From positions 186,001-250,000 of the forward strand of contig CATKHK010000014.1 in NCBI GenBank assembly GCA_949751835.1: a DNA stretch of 64,000 nucleotides, given 5' to 3'. Positions 53,311 through 63,506 of the stretch are shown one piece after another. Each line of letters begins with the position of its first letter. Position 1 is the first letter of the stretch. A model generated the notes under the pieces. That model was not told the origin of the DNA and did not search any database. It was given only the letters and a program-made list of their open reading frames with translations. The stretch is from Blepharisma japonicum. Lineage: Eukaryota; Ciliophora; Heterotrichea; Heterotrichida; Blepharismidae. Position numbers and translations under genes: made by a program.

Positions 53311-53985
53311 TTAATCTGAAAGCTCATACTCATACTCGACGCTTTTTTCTGATGCTTCTTCTTCGCTGCTTTCATCTCCATAGCTTTCATCTTCATCTTC
53401 TGGATAGTCATGATAAGGATGATTTTCTCGATTAGAATCCTCGCTATCAGACTCCTCGCTAAACTGTGGGCTTTCTCCATCAGAATTCAAATACAATATT
53501 CCTTCTTGATAGCTTCTAATTTCAGTTCCGACTTCTTCTATTTTATATCAGTCATATTCATAATCTTCATATATTTCTTCTGAATTTGGAGCTAAGAGTT
53601 TCATTGCTTTACCATTGCAGTAAACAACTCCATCCATCATTTCTCCTTCTATAGTTTTATCAATCCTAAAATTAATAGCTTTTTGAAGTCTTTCAAGCTT
53701 TGCTCGTTCTCTATGATTTGCAATATAGTTCGTTTTGATGTTTTCTAGAACAGTTCCAGCCTGATTAGACTTAAGGAAATTCTCAGCTCTCTTCTCAAAG
53801 GAATCCTTCTGAAGCTTGAAGACTAAGCGTGTTGGATTTATGGAGAGATTGGACAGCATTTCATCAACTGATTCGGATTTCACTTTTTTGGACTCAATTT
53901 CAATTATATCTGCCGGCTTCTCATCTCGTTTTCTTTTTACGCGCAAAATGATATCTGACATTTTTCGATTAAAATTAAGCGGCAA
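53311..53985 (-). CDS. Iwr1/SLC7A6OS-like RNA polymerase II import factor
   Basis: A 224-residue single exon; one TGA read as Trp. The N-terminus has ILRVKRKRDE, the short basic opening typical of Iwr1 proteins, and the C-terminal half has the Iwr1 domain: YEDYEYDWYKIEE then an acidic DSDGES-type stretch with NRENHPYHDYPEDEDE. Iwr1 binds RNA polymerase II between its two large subunits and carries it into the nucleus. The start may be 53985 or the second Met 24 bp on (53961). It is divergent from the CKS gene with just 20 bp between starts. Confidence 0.82.
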
Positions 53986-54005
53986 ACTAGAAAGCTAATA
54001 ATTAA

Positions 54006-54302
54006 ATGCCTCATTTTCCAAACGAGATAGAATATTCAGAAAAATACAATGACGATGTGTATGAATATCGACATGTTCATCTCCCAAAACAAACCTTCAA
54101 GAAAATGCCGAGAGGAAGACTTCTAACTGAGAGCGAGTGGAGAGCTTTAGGAGTTCAGCAAAGTAGAGGTTGGGTTCACTATGAAATTCATAGGCCAGAG
54201 CCCCATGTTCTTTTGTTTAGAAGACCTAAAGGGACTGATCCATTGACTGGATTGGCGCCAACAGCACATCAATCTCAAGCATTTATCAAGAATAATAATT
54301 AA
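54006..54302 (+). CDS. CKS1: CKS1-type cyclin-dependent kinase regulatory subunit
   Basis: A 98-residue single-exon protein matching CKS across its length: [37 protein letters not shown] and the [13 protein letters not shown] block with the conserved His-x-Pro-Glu-Pro-His hinge. CKS proteins bind Cdk and phosphorylated substrates to promote multi-site phosphorylation. The C-terminal 18 residues beyond the core are a short extension. It is likely a shared promoter pair with the Iwr1 gene given 20 bp spacing. Confidence 0.97.
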   Translation: MPHFPNEIEYSEKYNDDVYEYRHVHLPKQTFKKMPRGRLLTESEWRALGVQQSRGWVHYEIHRPEPHVLLFRRPKGTDPLTGLAPTAHQSQAFIKNNN

Positions 54303-54323
54303 TACTTTAAAAAATATATAAAT

Positions 54324-54521
54324 ATGCAAGAAGAGCTAAATGAAATAAAATCATCTCTCAATACCTGGTCCATAACTCTTAACTCAGCAATAACTACCAA
54401 TACGAAAGAGGACGTTGAAAAGCTTATAATTGAAGCGAAAAAAATAGAATGTGCCTGTGATTTATTGATAAGCAAACTTCAGGAGACATTGGAATCCCTG
54501 CCAACTCAAGCTGGCCTTTAA
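54324..54521 (+). CDS. Small helical protein, unrecognised
   Basis: A 65-residue ATG-to-TAA frame 21 bp after the CKS stop. Predicted to be two helices (EELNEIKSSLNTW ... CDLLISKLQETLESL), acidic, with no zinc or membrane signature. Its clean bounds, lack of a TGA problem and spacing argue for a real gene; candidates would be small subunits of nuclear or vesicle complexes, none of which I can assign. Confidence 0.55.
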   Translation: MQEELNEIKSSLNTWSITLNSAITTNTKEDVEKLIIEAKKIECACDLLISKLQETLESLPTQAGL

Positions 54522-54629
54522 TTTCTGATTCATAATTTCAATATACTAGCTAACGGTTCGTCTTGCCATTAAATAAAGATTTAGCTATAATTAGTAATTT
54601 ATCCCAATATTTCTTATTAATTCCAATAC

Positions 54630-55100
54630 TTATTGAATGTCGAAGCCCATCTTTCTGGCTATTTCAATGGCATGATCCATGGTTTGCGCTTGCTTTGAGA
54701 TTTTTGTAGCGTTTATTGGAGCTACGCCTCTTAATTCCAAAAAAGCTTTAATTTTATCCCTGTTTGCTAAAGGAGCATTGCTCATTGAGGGAGTGCTGCT
54801 ATAAACTTGGTGCTGATTTAGCTGTGGCTGTGGCTGCGGTTGTAGCTGTGGGTTATAGCTTTGAGGATAAGCAACTTGCTGAGTTCTTACTTGAGAAAGA
54901 TTTTGATATGGAGGATCAGAGTAAGATGGATTGTTATTGACAGGGTAATCGGGGATTTCTATTGAGATTGGAATTTCAACATTTCTATTACGAAGTTCAG
55001 TCATAATTTGAATCGCCTGCTCAACCTGCCCATTGTTCAACGCTTGTTCAAGTCTTACTCTAAAATTTTCTAATTCAAGATTCATTTGGTCCATGTTCAT
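54630..55100 (-). CDS. Gln/Pro-rich protein with UBA-like C-terminus
   Basis: A 156-residue single exon. A helical N-terminus (MNLELENFRVRLEQALNNGQ) precedes a Gln/Pro/Tyr-rich linker and a C-terminal three-helix segment (AFLELRGVAPINATKIS ... AIEIARKMGFDIQ) with a UBA-like GF ending. No firm family. Ubiquitin binding is only suggested. Confidence 0.6.
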   Translation of the reverse strand: MNMDQMNLELENFRVRLEQALNNGQVEQAIQIMTELRNRNVEIPISIEIPDYPVNNNPSYSDPPYQNLSQVRTQQVAYPQSYNPQLQPQPQPQLNQHQVYSSTPSMSNAPLANRDKIKAFLELRGVAPINATKISKQAQTMDHAIEIARKMGFDIQ

Positions 55101-55430
55101 TTTATAGAAATGATTTATAAGTTCAAGTCAATTATTTGTTTATTGCATTTTCATAGCTGAATATTAGAATATTTATATTTCTTTAAATCATCACTAGATT
55201 ATAGATTTTATTAGCTATCCCTAGTTTAGATTGATTGGTTGGAGGACTGAGATTCATACTTCACTAATAAAATCGATCTATCAAGGATGGGGATGAATTT
55301 TCCCGATTTTTAGGCCGATCAAGTAAGGAAAATTCTTCTAAGAGGTGTACAGTTTATTTCTATATCTAGCATTTTTATTATAGTAATTTGAATTGTCTTA
55401 AAATAGCTTTTATAATTGAGAATAAATAAT
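55101..55430. other. Divergent spacer with a GC-richer block
   Basis: About 330 bp. The part 55235-55360 is less AT-rich and can form short stems (GGGA...TTCCC near 55290-55302). No gene recognised; could be an RNA gene or promoter. Confidence 0.4.
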
Positions 55431-56675
55431 ATGAAGCTTTTTGCAAATCCATTAAGATTTTCAAAAAGATTTTTTACATCGTTACAGCCTCTCAGACTTT
55501 ATTCTTCTCTTCATGGAACGGTCTTACACTCAAGCTTAGTTTCAAGATCATTTGGGTATTTTGATAGGCAAAATGATAGTGGCTCGGAATTAGCTAAGAA
55601 AAGAAATTATAATACCGATGAAATTTATATTGGTAACTTTAAATTTGACACAACAGTTGACCAAATAAAGGAGCACTTCGAAAAATTTGGAAAAATTAAA
55701 TCTATATCTCTCTTAAAGGGTGAAGATGGTAGGTCAAAAGGCAAAGCTTGGATTAGTTATGAAAATTCCAAGAGCAATGCTTTAGCTCTTAAAGAAGATG
55801 CATGTCTTTTCAATGGCAGGCCTCTCAAAGTTAACTTAAGAAGAGAAAGGACTGGAGATCCCAAAAGTAAACCTTTAAAAGATACCATAGATAAATCCAC
55901 AATTTACATAAGGCACCTTCCAGTGACCATAAAAGAAGCAGATCTCAGAAATTTATTTGAAAAATTTGGTAAAATTGAGAAAATCTCAATTAAAGATATA
56001 TATAATCCTTCACTTAAATTAGGGACAGCCTTCATCTTATTCGACTCACCAGAAGTAGCTGAAAAAGCAGTAGCAGCAATGAATGGCAAGGAAGTAGGAA
56101 GGAAAACTATTTCAGTTTCTATTAAACGTGGCACCTCTGAAATAGAAAAATTTGGTGAAGATACAATTCACATAGGGAATTTGCCAAGCACTCTAACTGA
56201 AGAAGAAGTCAGATCAATCTTTTCCAGTTGCGGAGAAATTACAAAAATTGAAACTCAAAATTTGTCTTCAGGGTTTGCTTTTATCAAATTTGCAGATGTT
56301 GACGCAGTAAAAAGAGCATTAAAATTGGATCAACACCCTTATAGAGGCTTCCCAATAGATGTAAGCCGCTATGGCGATAGTCATGCTATAGAGAGTTTAA
56401 AGAAAAAAGTGAGTAGAAGAAACATGTGCTCTATTTTAATACCAAATCTTACTAAATGGTTCCAAACAGAAGATTTAAAAGAGTTCTTCTCTCAATTCGG
56501 CGAAGTTGCAAGTGTTGCTCTTCCACAAGAAGGAACAAAAATTTTTGGTTTTGTGCAATTTGATGATATAGAAGTTGCTCAAAATTTGATACAAAAGGGA
56601 AGCGTTTTATATGATGGATATGAACTTATGATCGAACCACCCAGAAAATTGAAAGAAGAAAGTAATAAATTTTAA
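55431..56675 (+). CDS. Four-RRM protein with mitochondrial-type leader
   Basis: A 414-residue single exon. The first ~45 residues (MKLFANPLRFSKRFFTSLQPLRLYSS) are Arg/Ser/Phe-rich with no acidic residue, a strong mitochondrial presequence look. Four RRMs follow at about 62-140 (EIYIGNF), 155-235 (TIYIRHLP), 243-315 (TIHIGNLP) and 332-405 (SILIPNLT); each has an RNP1-like GxxFxxF segment, weaker in the last. The start at 55431 is the first ATG; the frame extends upstream only through non-ATG codons. Third mitochondrial-type RRM gene within 6 kb. Confidence 0.85.
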   Translation: MKLFANPLRFSKRFFTSLQPLRLYSSLHGTVLHSSLVSRSFGYFDRQNDSGSELAKKRNYNTDEIYIGNFKFDTTVDQIKEHFEKFGKIKSISLLKGEDGRSKGKAWISYENSKSNALALKEDACLFNGRPLKVNLRRERTGDPKSKPLKDTIDKSTIYIRHLPVTIKEADLRNLFEKFGKIEKISIKDIYNPSLKLGTAFILFDSPEVAEKAVAAMNGKEVGRKTISVSIKRGTSEIEKFGEDTIHIGNLPSTLTEEEVRSIFSSCGEITKIETQNLSSGFAFIKFADVDAVKRALKLDQHPYRGFPIDVSRYGDSHAIESLKKKVSRRNMCSILIPNLTKWFQTEDLKEFFSQFGEVASVALPQEGTKIFGFVQFDDIEVAQNLIQKGSVLYDGYELMIEPPRKLKEESNKF

Positions 56676-57033
56676 TTCTATGATAGATAGAATATAATTT
56701 GTTTTATTTATTTTATCAAGAGTTTTTATGAAATTATCACTTTTTTAGAAATAAATGATTTAATTCAAATATAAACCTTTATATTTTTGCTATTTTCAAA
56801 CTAAATAGGTGATTATTGGTATTTACACAAAAATTATTCAATAAAAAAAATTTAATCTAATATAAAGGATATTAATTAATGAACCGTATATATAATATTA
56901 TTCGTCAAAAAATATTGAGAAAATTCCAATTTCAATGTAGGACATTTCAAAAGAATACATCAATCAATTAAATTTTATCTCAAACTTAATAACTATATTT
57001 TTTTATACAAATTATGGATTTAATAATAGAAGA
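56676..57033. other. AT-rich spacer
   Basis: About 358 bp, nearly pure AT-rich sequence with A/T runs. Nothing recognised. Confidence 0.5.
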
Positions 57034-57783
57034 ATGAAATGGGAGGAGCAAGGCTTTAATACGTGCATCGAAAAATTAAAAAATATGCACTCACTACCTA
57101 ATTTATTTATTCCTGCAAATTTTGAACTACCAAAGCTCAAATTAAAAAAGGCTGAAGAGTTGAGTGATGAACGATATAGTGTCGCTGAAATTGAAAGTCA
57201 AATCCTTTTAGGTAAAATGACAGAAAGAACAAATAAAACAACAGCAAAAAGGCATAATAAACCAAAAGAAATAAAAAGTCTTAATAAAGAAGCCAGAAGA
57301 AAAGAGATGATGCAAATAACTGCAGATAATTTTGAACTTTGAAAAAGGCTGCATAACAGAAAGTCATCTTATGATATAAAACAGCTAAGGAAGGACCGTG
57401 AGCAAAACGAGCAATACATCACACTCAGATGTGAATATCCTTATGTTATTGGCTCATCATCCTCACTTGATAAAACTACAAGCACAAAGAATTTAAACCA
57501 TAAAAGGATAAAATTAAGCCCCATTGAAAGGGAAGAAAAGCTGCTTCTTTTCAAAAAAACCGGAATAATATCAGAAACGTTTTTTTATGTTGAAATATAT
57601 AAAAAGAAATCGTAATATTAAAATAGAAATGCTTGAATTCATGCTTATAATGGAGAAACGTTAATCTATACTCTAAAAATAAGCTTAAAAGAATTGAAAA
57701 GCATTATTGGAAAATCCCGCGATTACGAGAAAGTTGTAAAAATGTTAAAACTAGAAAACGATGAGCTAATTTTGGATTCTTAA
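57034..57783 (+). CDS. CFAP97/hemingway-like ciliary protein
   Basis: A 244-residue protein after removing a 15-nt intron (57612-57626); two TGA codons are Trp. The middle (ADNFELWKRLHNRKSSYDIKQL ... YITLRCEYPYVIG) follows the CFAP97/hemingway (KIAA1430) domain pattern of N-x-x-L-x-x-R-L...S-x-Y...YP. These proteins are needed for cilium assembly or motility. The C-terminal part after the intron (AWIHAYNGETLIYTL) is unrecognised. The start ATG is the first in frame after TAA. Confidence 0.65.
57612..57626 (+). other. 15-nt intron in CFAP97-like gene
   Basis: GTAATATTAAAATAG, phase 2; retention gives a TAA right after the 5' site. Position 10 is A. Confidence 0.85.
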
Positions 57784-57909
57784 TAATTATAGTTTTTTTA
57801 AAAAAATATATTTATTATATTTGTTGTTTGCCTCTCTATAATAAAGACAATAATACTTAATTAAAAGTAATATTTTTGTAAAATTAAAAAAATAAATATA
57901 ATTAATTAT

Positions 57910-59154
57910 TTATCTTTTAGCATATGAAGGTATCTCTCCTATTGTATTACGAATCTCATAATAGCCTGGACCTGGAGAAGAATCAAATGATTTTTTCTTC
58001 CATCTATCACTGCCAAATCCCCATACAGGATTTTGGTTTGAATATTTTGCATCGTAATTGCCTGGGCCTGGGACTTCATTTTTTGAGTACGATAATGAAT
58101 TTCGATTCGCATGACTAACTGAGTAAGCTAAGGAAGTATCTTGCTTTTGAGGGTTATACTGGCCAGGACCTGGAAGATAGTTTGATTTTTGGCTTTGATT
58201 TTTCCCTTTAATTGAATAAACTGGGCCATCAGGTTGATTAGATATAGAATAAGTCCCTGGACCTGGGTTATCTGAGCTTTTAACTATTGAACTTCTTTTC
58301 CCTGATCCAAAAGCTGAGGCGAGATTCGGTTCTGAATGGCTTGGATTATAGGCGCCAGGTCCAGGTATATATTTCTTCTGTGAATTCACAGTCCGACCTG
58401 ATTTTCCCAAACTAAATTGTGGAGTGTCCACAACTAATTTTGGATCATATGTTCCGGGTCCAGGAGTGCTTGATCGCTCTTTATTATCTGATACCCTCCC
58501 AGTAATACTGAACCCCTGACTGTCTAAAGTGCTTGAAAAGTTGTAAGTTCCAGGTCCTGGATTATTATTTTTTTTATAATGGCTTCTTCTATCATTTCCA
58601 AATCTTCAGCGTGGACCATCTGTCATGGAAAGTTTATTATCATAAGTTCCTGGGCCAGGCATACCATCATTTGACCTAGCTGACAACTTTTCGCCTCTTT
58701 GTGAGGATCCCATTGAATATCCTGGAGCTTTGGGGATAATTTTTTCAAAAGTATTTACATTATATTGACCTGGCCCTGGCAAATTTTGATTAGAGGTTGA
58801 TTTTCCTAAGCGGCTTGACATTGTAATATGTGGTCCTTCTCCAATAGTAATTTTATTCTCATAAGCTCCTGGCCCTGGTGATATACTATTATTAGAAATA
58901 ATACTTTTCCGAGAACTAGAGCCAAATTTTTGAGATACAGTTGAAACATTTATTTCTGAAGGGTTATAGGCTCCTGGGCCTGGTGAATTGTTATTATTTT
59001 TGGAAAGGTTTGCTCTTGAGCTTGTCCCAATTTTGTAATTTGGAGAGTCGAAAGAATCTTTAGGTGAATAGGTTCCTGGGCCTGGGATATCGTTTAGATT
59101 CTTCATTGATTTACGTCCGTAAAGCGACCAAGCTGGTGCATATTGCATTGACAT
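57910..59154 (-). CDS. STPGR (sperm-tail PG-rich / ODF3-like) repeat protein
   Basis: A 414-residue protein made almost wholly of about 12 repeats of 30-36 residues, each centred on PGPGxY (x = T, A, Q, N or Y). One TGA is Trp. The repeats are SHIPPO/STPGR units found in outer dense fibre 3 and CIMAP/STPG proteins, which lie inside or on ciliary microtubules. The spacer between units is Ser/Asn-rich. The repeat is well kept, so the gene is under selection. It converges on the CFAP97-like gene. Confidence 0.93.
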
Positions 59155-59360
59155 TTTCTTATAACTCCTAAAACAGATTATTATAAAAAATTTATTAGTC
59201 TTAAATAAATCACATTATTCTAACTCTAAAAAAAAATATTAAAAAAATATCTAGGATTATCACTATTTATATTTTGATTGCTCAATTCTTAGCAATTCTC
59301 TTTGCGATTTAGAATTTAATAATGGTCTTTTAAGGTCAATTATGTGAATTTTTACATAAA

Positions 59361-59735
59361 ATGGAAATTGTAAGTCAAGAAGCCATCACAAATTACGAAG
59401 TGCTACAGTGCCTCCGATACAACGCTAAATACAGATCAGAGCACCCTACTAAAGAAAACCTTGAGAAAGTGAAACTTGAAGAAGAAATAAGGACATATCT
59501 AAACACAACTCCTGCATACAACCAGCGACGAGAATCCCTTACATCACTTTCGGAAAATTTACAAAAATATGACCTTTCTAAAGGAGAAATTTTACAAATC
59601 CTCAATCATCAACCTAAGGAAGCAGTTGAGTTATATCTTATTATAGGAAACATCGAAGAAAGAGTCAATGAGCAGCAAATCCAAGAAATTCTAAGCCTAA
59701 TAAAATCTTCAGTAGTGTATTTAGCCTGAGAATAA
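59361..59735 (+). CDS. RPC9: RNA polymerase III subunit RPC9 (CRCP)
   Basis: A 124-residue protein matching the RPC9/CRCP (Rpb4-like) domain: an ITNYEVLQCL start, YLNTTPAYNQ, the KGEILQILNHQP helix-turn and AVELYLIIGNIEERV. The penultimate residue is Trp encoded by TGA, so the true stop is TAA at 59733-59735. RPC9 pairs with RPC8 to form the stalk of RNA polymerase III. Length fits the family (~148 in human). Confidence 0.9.
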
Positions 59736-59796
59736 ATATTTCCATAACTTCCTGCACAAACTTACTATTAAAATTCTATGACGCCCCGATTAATAA

Positions 59797-61005
59797 ATGG
59801 ATTTCAAGCGTGTATACGTGGACTCTGAAAAGAAGCCGAAAAAATATAATTATGTCCCAGCTGGCTCTGAAACAAATTTGAGAGAGTATAAGTATCATGG
59901 ATCTGATACCTCAATAACTTATAACTATATTCTTTCCCCATTAGCTGAATTTCTCGTAAAATTCTTTCCCAAATGAATATCGTAAACTCCACTTAGGCCG
60001 AATGTCATCACTGCTGCTGGCTGTGCGTGCTCGGTTTCTACTTATTTAGTCACTGTTTTTATATGTGGTCGAGATACTGAATGTAGGATCCCAAATTATT
60101 GAATCCTTATCAGCGCTGCGCTTTATTTTGGATGGCTTATTCTTGATAATATAGATGGCAAGCAGGCAAGGCGCATTCAACTCTCAAGTCCCTTAGGAAT
60201 GGTTTTTGACCATCAAGTTGATGCTCTGCACGCGACGATAACTCCTGCTTTTCTCGCTCAAGCATTTTTGGCTGGAAAAGACAGGCTCTATCTGCTCGCA
60301 TGATTTATAGGAGGGACTCCTTTCTTTTTTGCTACATGGGAAGAACTTTATGTGGGTAAAATGGAGTTTGGAGCTCTTAATGGGGCATCTGATGGATCAC
60401 TACTTATGGGACTTATGATGTTTGCACTTGGAATTATCGGTCCTGACTATTTTACTGGGAACTATAATGAAGATATCAAGTACAGAGATATTGTATTTGT
60501 AGTTGTATTATCTTCAGCTGTAGCAATCAGTGTCCTGAAGTAATTCTCAATTAGTGTATACAACGTACTGCAAGTTTCGAGGAAATATGAGCCATATTTA
60601 AAGACCTTTTCCTTTTTTTATATTTCTTCAGCTTTATTATTAGCAATTTTCCTTTCACCCTCAAACCTATGGTATTATGCTGGGAGAGAAGTAGGACTGT
60701 GTATTGGTTTTGTGTTTGCTAAAGAAATTGCACTTATCCAAATTGCCCATGTAACAAATACAAAATATAAACCATTGCAATGGGCAAATTTTGTAATAAT
60801 CAGTGGGATGATTTTGAATACGCTAACACATGCATATGGGATTAATATTTTTGATGAGTACCGAGCTCAACTTGTACTTGCGATAGCTTCATTTTTAAAT
60901 TACGCTCATTTGGCTATCTATTTGCCCCTGGAATTTGCTGAAATCCTCGAGATCCCAATTTTCAGAGTACCACGTAAAATTTACACAGGCGAAAAACAAA
61001 CATAA
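59797..61005 (+). CDS. CDP-alcohol phosphotransferase (choline/ethanolamine phosphotransferase)
   Basis: A 392-residue membrane enzyme after removing two 15-nt introns (59982-59996, 60540-60554) and reading several TGA codons as Trp. The catalytic motif DG-x2-AR-x8-G-x3-D-x3-D is complete in DNIDGKQARRIQ ... GMVFDHQVD. The WISPNVIT segment and about ten helices match CEPT1/EPT1 proteins, which make phosphatidylcholine and/or phosphatidylethanolamine from diacylglycerol and CDP-alcohol in the ER or Golgi. Choline versus ethanolamine preference cannot be read. Confidence 0.94.
59982..59996 (+). other. 15-nt intron 1 of phosphotransferase gene
   Basis: GTAAACTCCACTTAG, phase 2; removal forms WISPNVIT, a conserved join. 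Retention gives in-frame TAA. Position 10 is A. Confidence 0.93.
60540..60554 (+). other. 15-nt intron 2 of phosphotransferase gene
   Basis: GTAATTCTCAATTAG, phase 2; removal continues the membrane-protein frame. Retention gives in-frame TAA. Position 10 is A. Confidence 0.92.
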
Positions 61006-61185
61006 AAATAACTAATTCATTTTAGGTAAGGTTAAATAGTTTTATATTTCTTTTTTGTTTAATTAAATAGGCTATAGAAGATATTTATATTTTCTTATAC
61101 TCAACTGCTTATGCTGAGAGCTTTATCATCATATAAATCTAGCAAAACTCTTAGTTTATGTACTGATTATTTACTCAAATTTAAA

Positions 61186-61443
61186 CTAGCTTTCTTTTGC
61201 ATTATTGTTAGTAGCTTTTCCAGCTGTAGAAGTAGGAGGATGCTGTTTTGGTTTAGCCTTCACAGCTGGTTTTGCCAATATCTCAGGAGGAGATGCAGTG
61301 AGGGATTCGCTGAGAAGTTGAATTGCTTGTGTAAGTTGGCCTATCAGTGCACGCTGCTGCTCAAGTTCTTGCTCTAAAGGAGTAACTCGACTTTCCAGCA
61401 TTTGGGCTATTTGAGCCTTTACTCGATCCCAATCACCCTCCAT
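61186..61443 (-). CDS. Small coiled-coil protein, unrecognised
   Basis: An 85-residue ATG-to-TAA/TAG frame. The first ~50 residues are a coiled coil (VTPLEQELEQQRALIGQLTQAIQLL), then a Pro/Lys/Ala-rich tail. The composition (Gln, Leu, Pro) differs from noncoding sequence, so it is probably real. No family recognised. Confidence 0.6.
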   Translation of the reverse strand: MEGDWDRVKAQIAQMLESRVTPLEQELEQQRALIGQLTQAIQLLSESLTASPPEILAKPAVKAKPKQHPPTSTAGKATNNNAKES

Positions 61444-61557
61444 CTAATTAAAATAATGCGAAATTAGTAAAATAAATATCATTCAATCATATTCACTAAT
61501 AGCAAATTTTTTTTAAGGCTAATGATTTCTTTTGAAGTGAATAATTTGTTAAATATT

Positions 61558-63246
61558 TTATTCCCTTATGAAATAGTCTTTTACCTTTTTGTTTACCAAG
61601 ATTTGGGCACTTCCTTGATTTCCTATATTTGATTGATAAAATTTGTTCCAAAACTTCTTTATGTTTGATTTCAGCTCAGTTGCTCCCTCATTAGCAGCTT
61701 CTCAATCAACAAATCTCCCCAAGAAATCTTCAATGTCAGCTATAAGCATTTTTATCAAGTCATTCCCTGCTACTACACAACTTCGAAGTTCGTGATATCC
61801 TCTTGCCAAACAATCTCTAGACTCGTCCATTCTTCTTTGGCTTCAAAATTCAAGAGCTTCTTTTAAAATGTTGGTCCCTTTGACTCTATAGAAATTAACC
61901 ATCACATCTTCATCTAATTCAATTTCATTTAGCAAAAATTCTTCATTGCAAACATTGATATTCAAAAAGCACTGGTCTATAGCCTCTTCCCCAGTTTGAG
62001 GAATCCTGTAAGTAACAATTGCTCTAACAGGCGTTATTTTATAGTTGTCTGGGACATTAACTTGACATTGCTGGAAATTTAGAGTAAAAATTGCCTCATT
62101 TTTACTTCCAGAAAGCACCGGGGGCATTCCAAAGCTGCTATCCCCAGTTTCATAATAAATTTTCCCCAATGTAAATGGAATATCACATGCTTGGGCTTGA
62201 ATTTGAACTTGAATATGGTCTGCAACAACAGAAACTAAGTTACTTAAGCAATCAGAAAAAGCTCGAGGTATACAACCTTCGTTCTCAATATAATAATATC
62301 TACCATTTTTCCCTTCAGCCATAGCGAGCATAAAATTTGCGTCATGATCTGCTCCATAAGCAAATGTATGGATAGAGTATGGACTGGAAATTTTTGGATC
62401 ATCTTCATTTAAAATTGCTCTGAAGCGGCCTAATGAGAACTCTGTATTATTTTCAGTTCCATCAGATAAAAAAATGATTGAAGTCATTGAATTAACATAT
62501 CTTCTTAAGGCTAAAACATTTAAAGCCAAGCTGAGTCCTTTTTGAACTTCAGATTTCAATATGACACAACCTATCTGATTAATATTTTTAATTAAATTTT
62601 TTTTTCCATTTTCATTTGTGCAAGTTAAAGGGCAAAGTCTTGAGGCAGAATCACCAAAAATTATAAGACAGACACGATTATTTGGTCCTAATTGAGATAC
62701 CATAAACTCCATTGTTTTTTTAGCTAAAGTTAATTTTGGGCCTGACATATGTCTGCTTATATCAATAACAAATATTAAGTCGATGCCTGGGCTAGCTTGT
62801 TTAGCTTCTTCAATTGATTCAATATTTAGACTGCAAGGAATTTCTTGTTGGTGAGCGTTATTTAATTGCAAATAATTCATAGCAAATTTCATTGAGAGAA
62901 TAAGACGTTTATTTTCTTGAGAATGTGCTATTTTTTCAGTTGATTTTTTTACTATCTTCGAAGAAATTTTTTTACCTTGTGTAGATATTTGAGGCAATGG
63001 TTCATCGTCATCATATAAGAATCCAACCCTTCAAGCAGGTTTAAGCTTTGGTGTAGAAATATAAGGTATACTTGTAATTTTTAAGTCATTCCTATTTGTA
63101 TTCTTTCCTGATCGACTTGAATTATGAGATTTACTCCTCTTTGAGTCACCTTTTGATATTACTGCATGAGATCCTTCAAATTTCATGAGAATTTTTGATG
63201 CTTTAATAGTGGGCTTTGAATTCTTACAGCTTACTATTTTTTTCAT
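61558..63246 (-). CDS. VWA-domain protein (copy 1 of a tandem pair)
   Basis: A 562-residue single exon; three TGA codons are Trp. The N-terminal ~130 residues are basic and Ser-rich. A von Willebrand A domain follows (about 155-335): DLIFVIDISRHMSG is the metal-site strand, with the second Ser of D-x-S-x-S replaced by His, and FLSDGTEN is the later loop. The C-terminal half includes a beta-rich block (VTYRIPQTGEEA) and a helical end (NFYRVKGTNILKEA). This is the VWA plus Vwaint-type layout seen in many ciliate and plant proteins. The metal site may be impaired. A second copy follows upstream. Confidence 0.82.
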
Positions 63247-63506
63247 TTTATAAGAAAAGAATAGAAAGCATTATTTGTGGACGATTTCTGTTAAGATCTT
63301 CCAATTCAATATATGAATCATCAACGAAACAAATAGTTAATTTGATAATTAACAAAAAATTAATTGCATATGCATTTTCTGATCAATGCTTCTGCAAACA
63401 TATTTATGATAAAATAACTAAAAAGATATTATATTCATATTTTTAATAAAGTTAAAAATTATTTCTATGCTTATAGCAAATTAAGTTCAACAAATTAATT
63501 AATAAT

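Noticed and set aside
57014-57034. ATG at 57014 as start of the CFAP97-like gene
   Set aside because: It is out of frame with the conserved protein and no small intron reconciles it.
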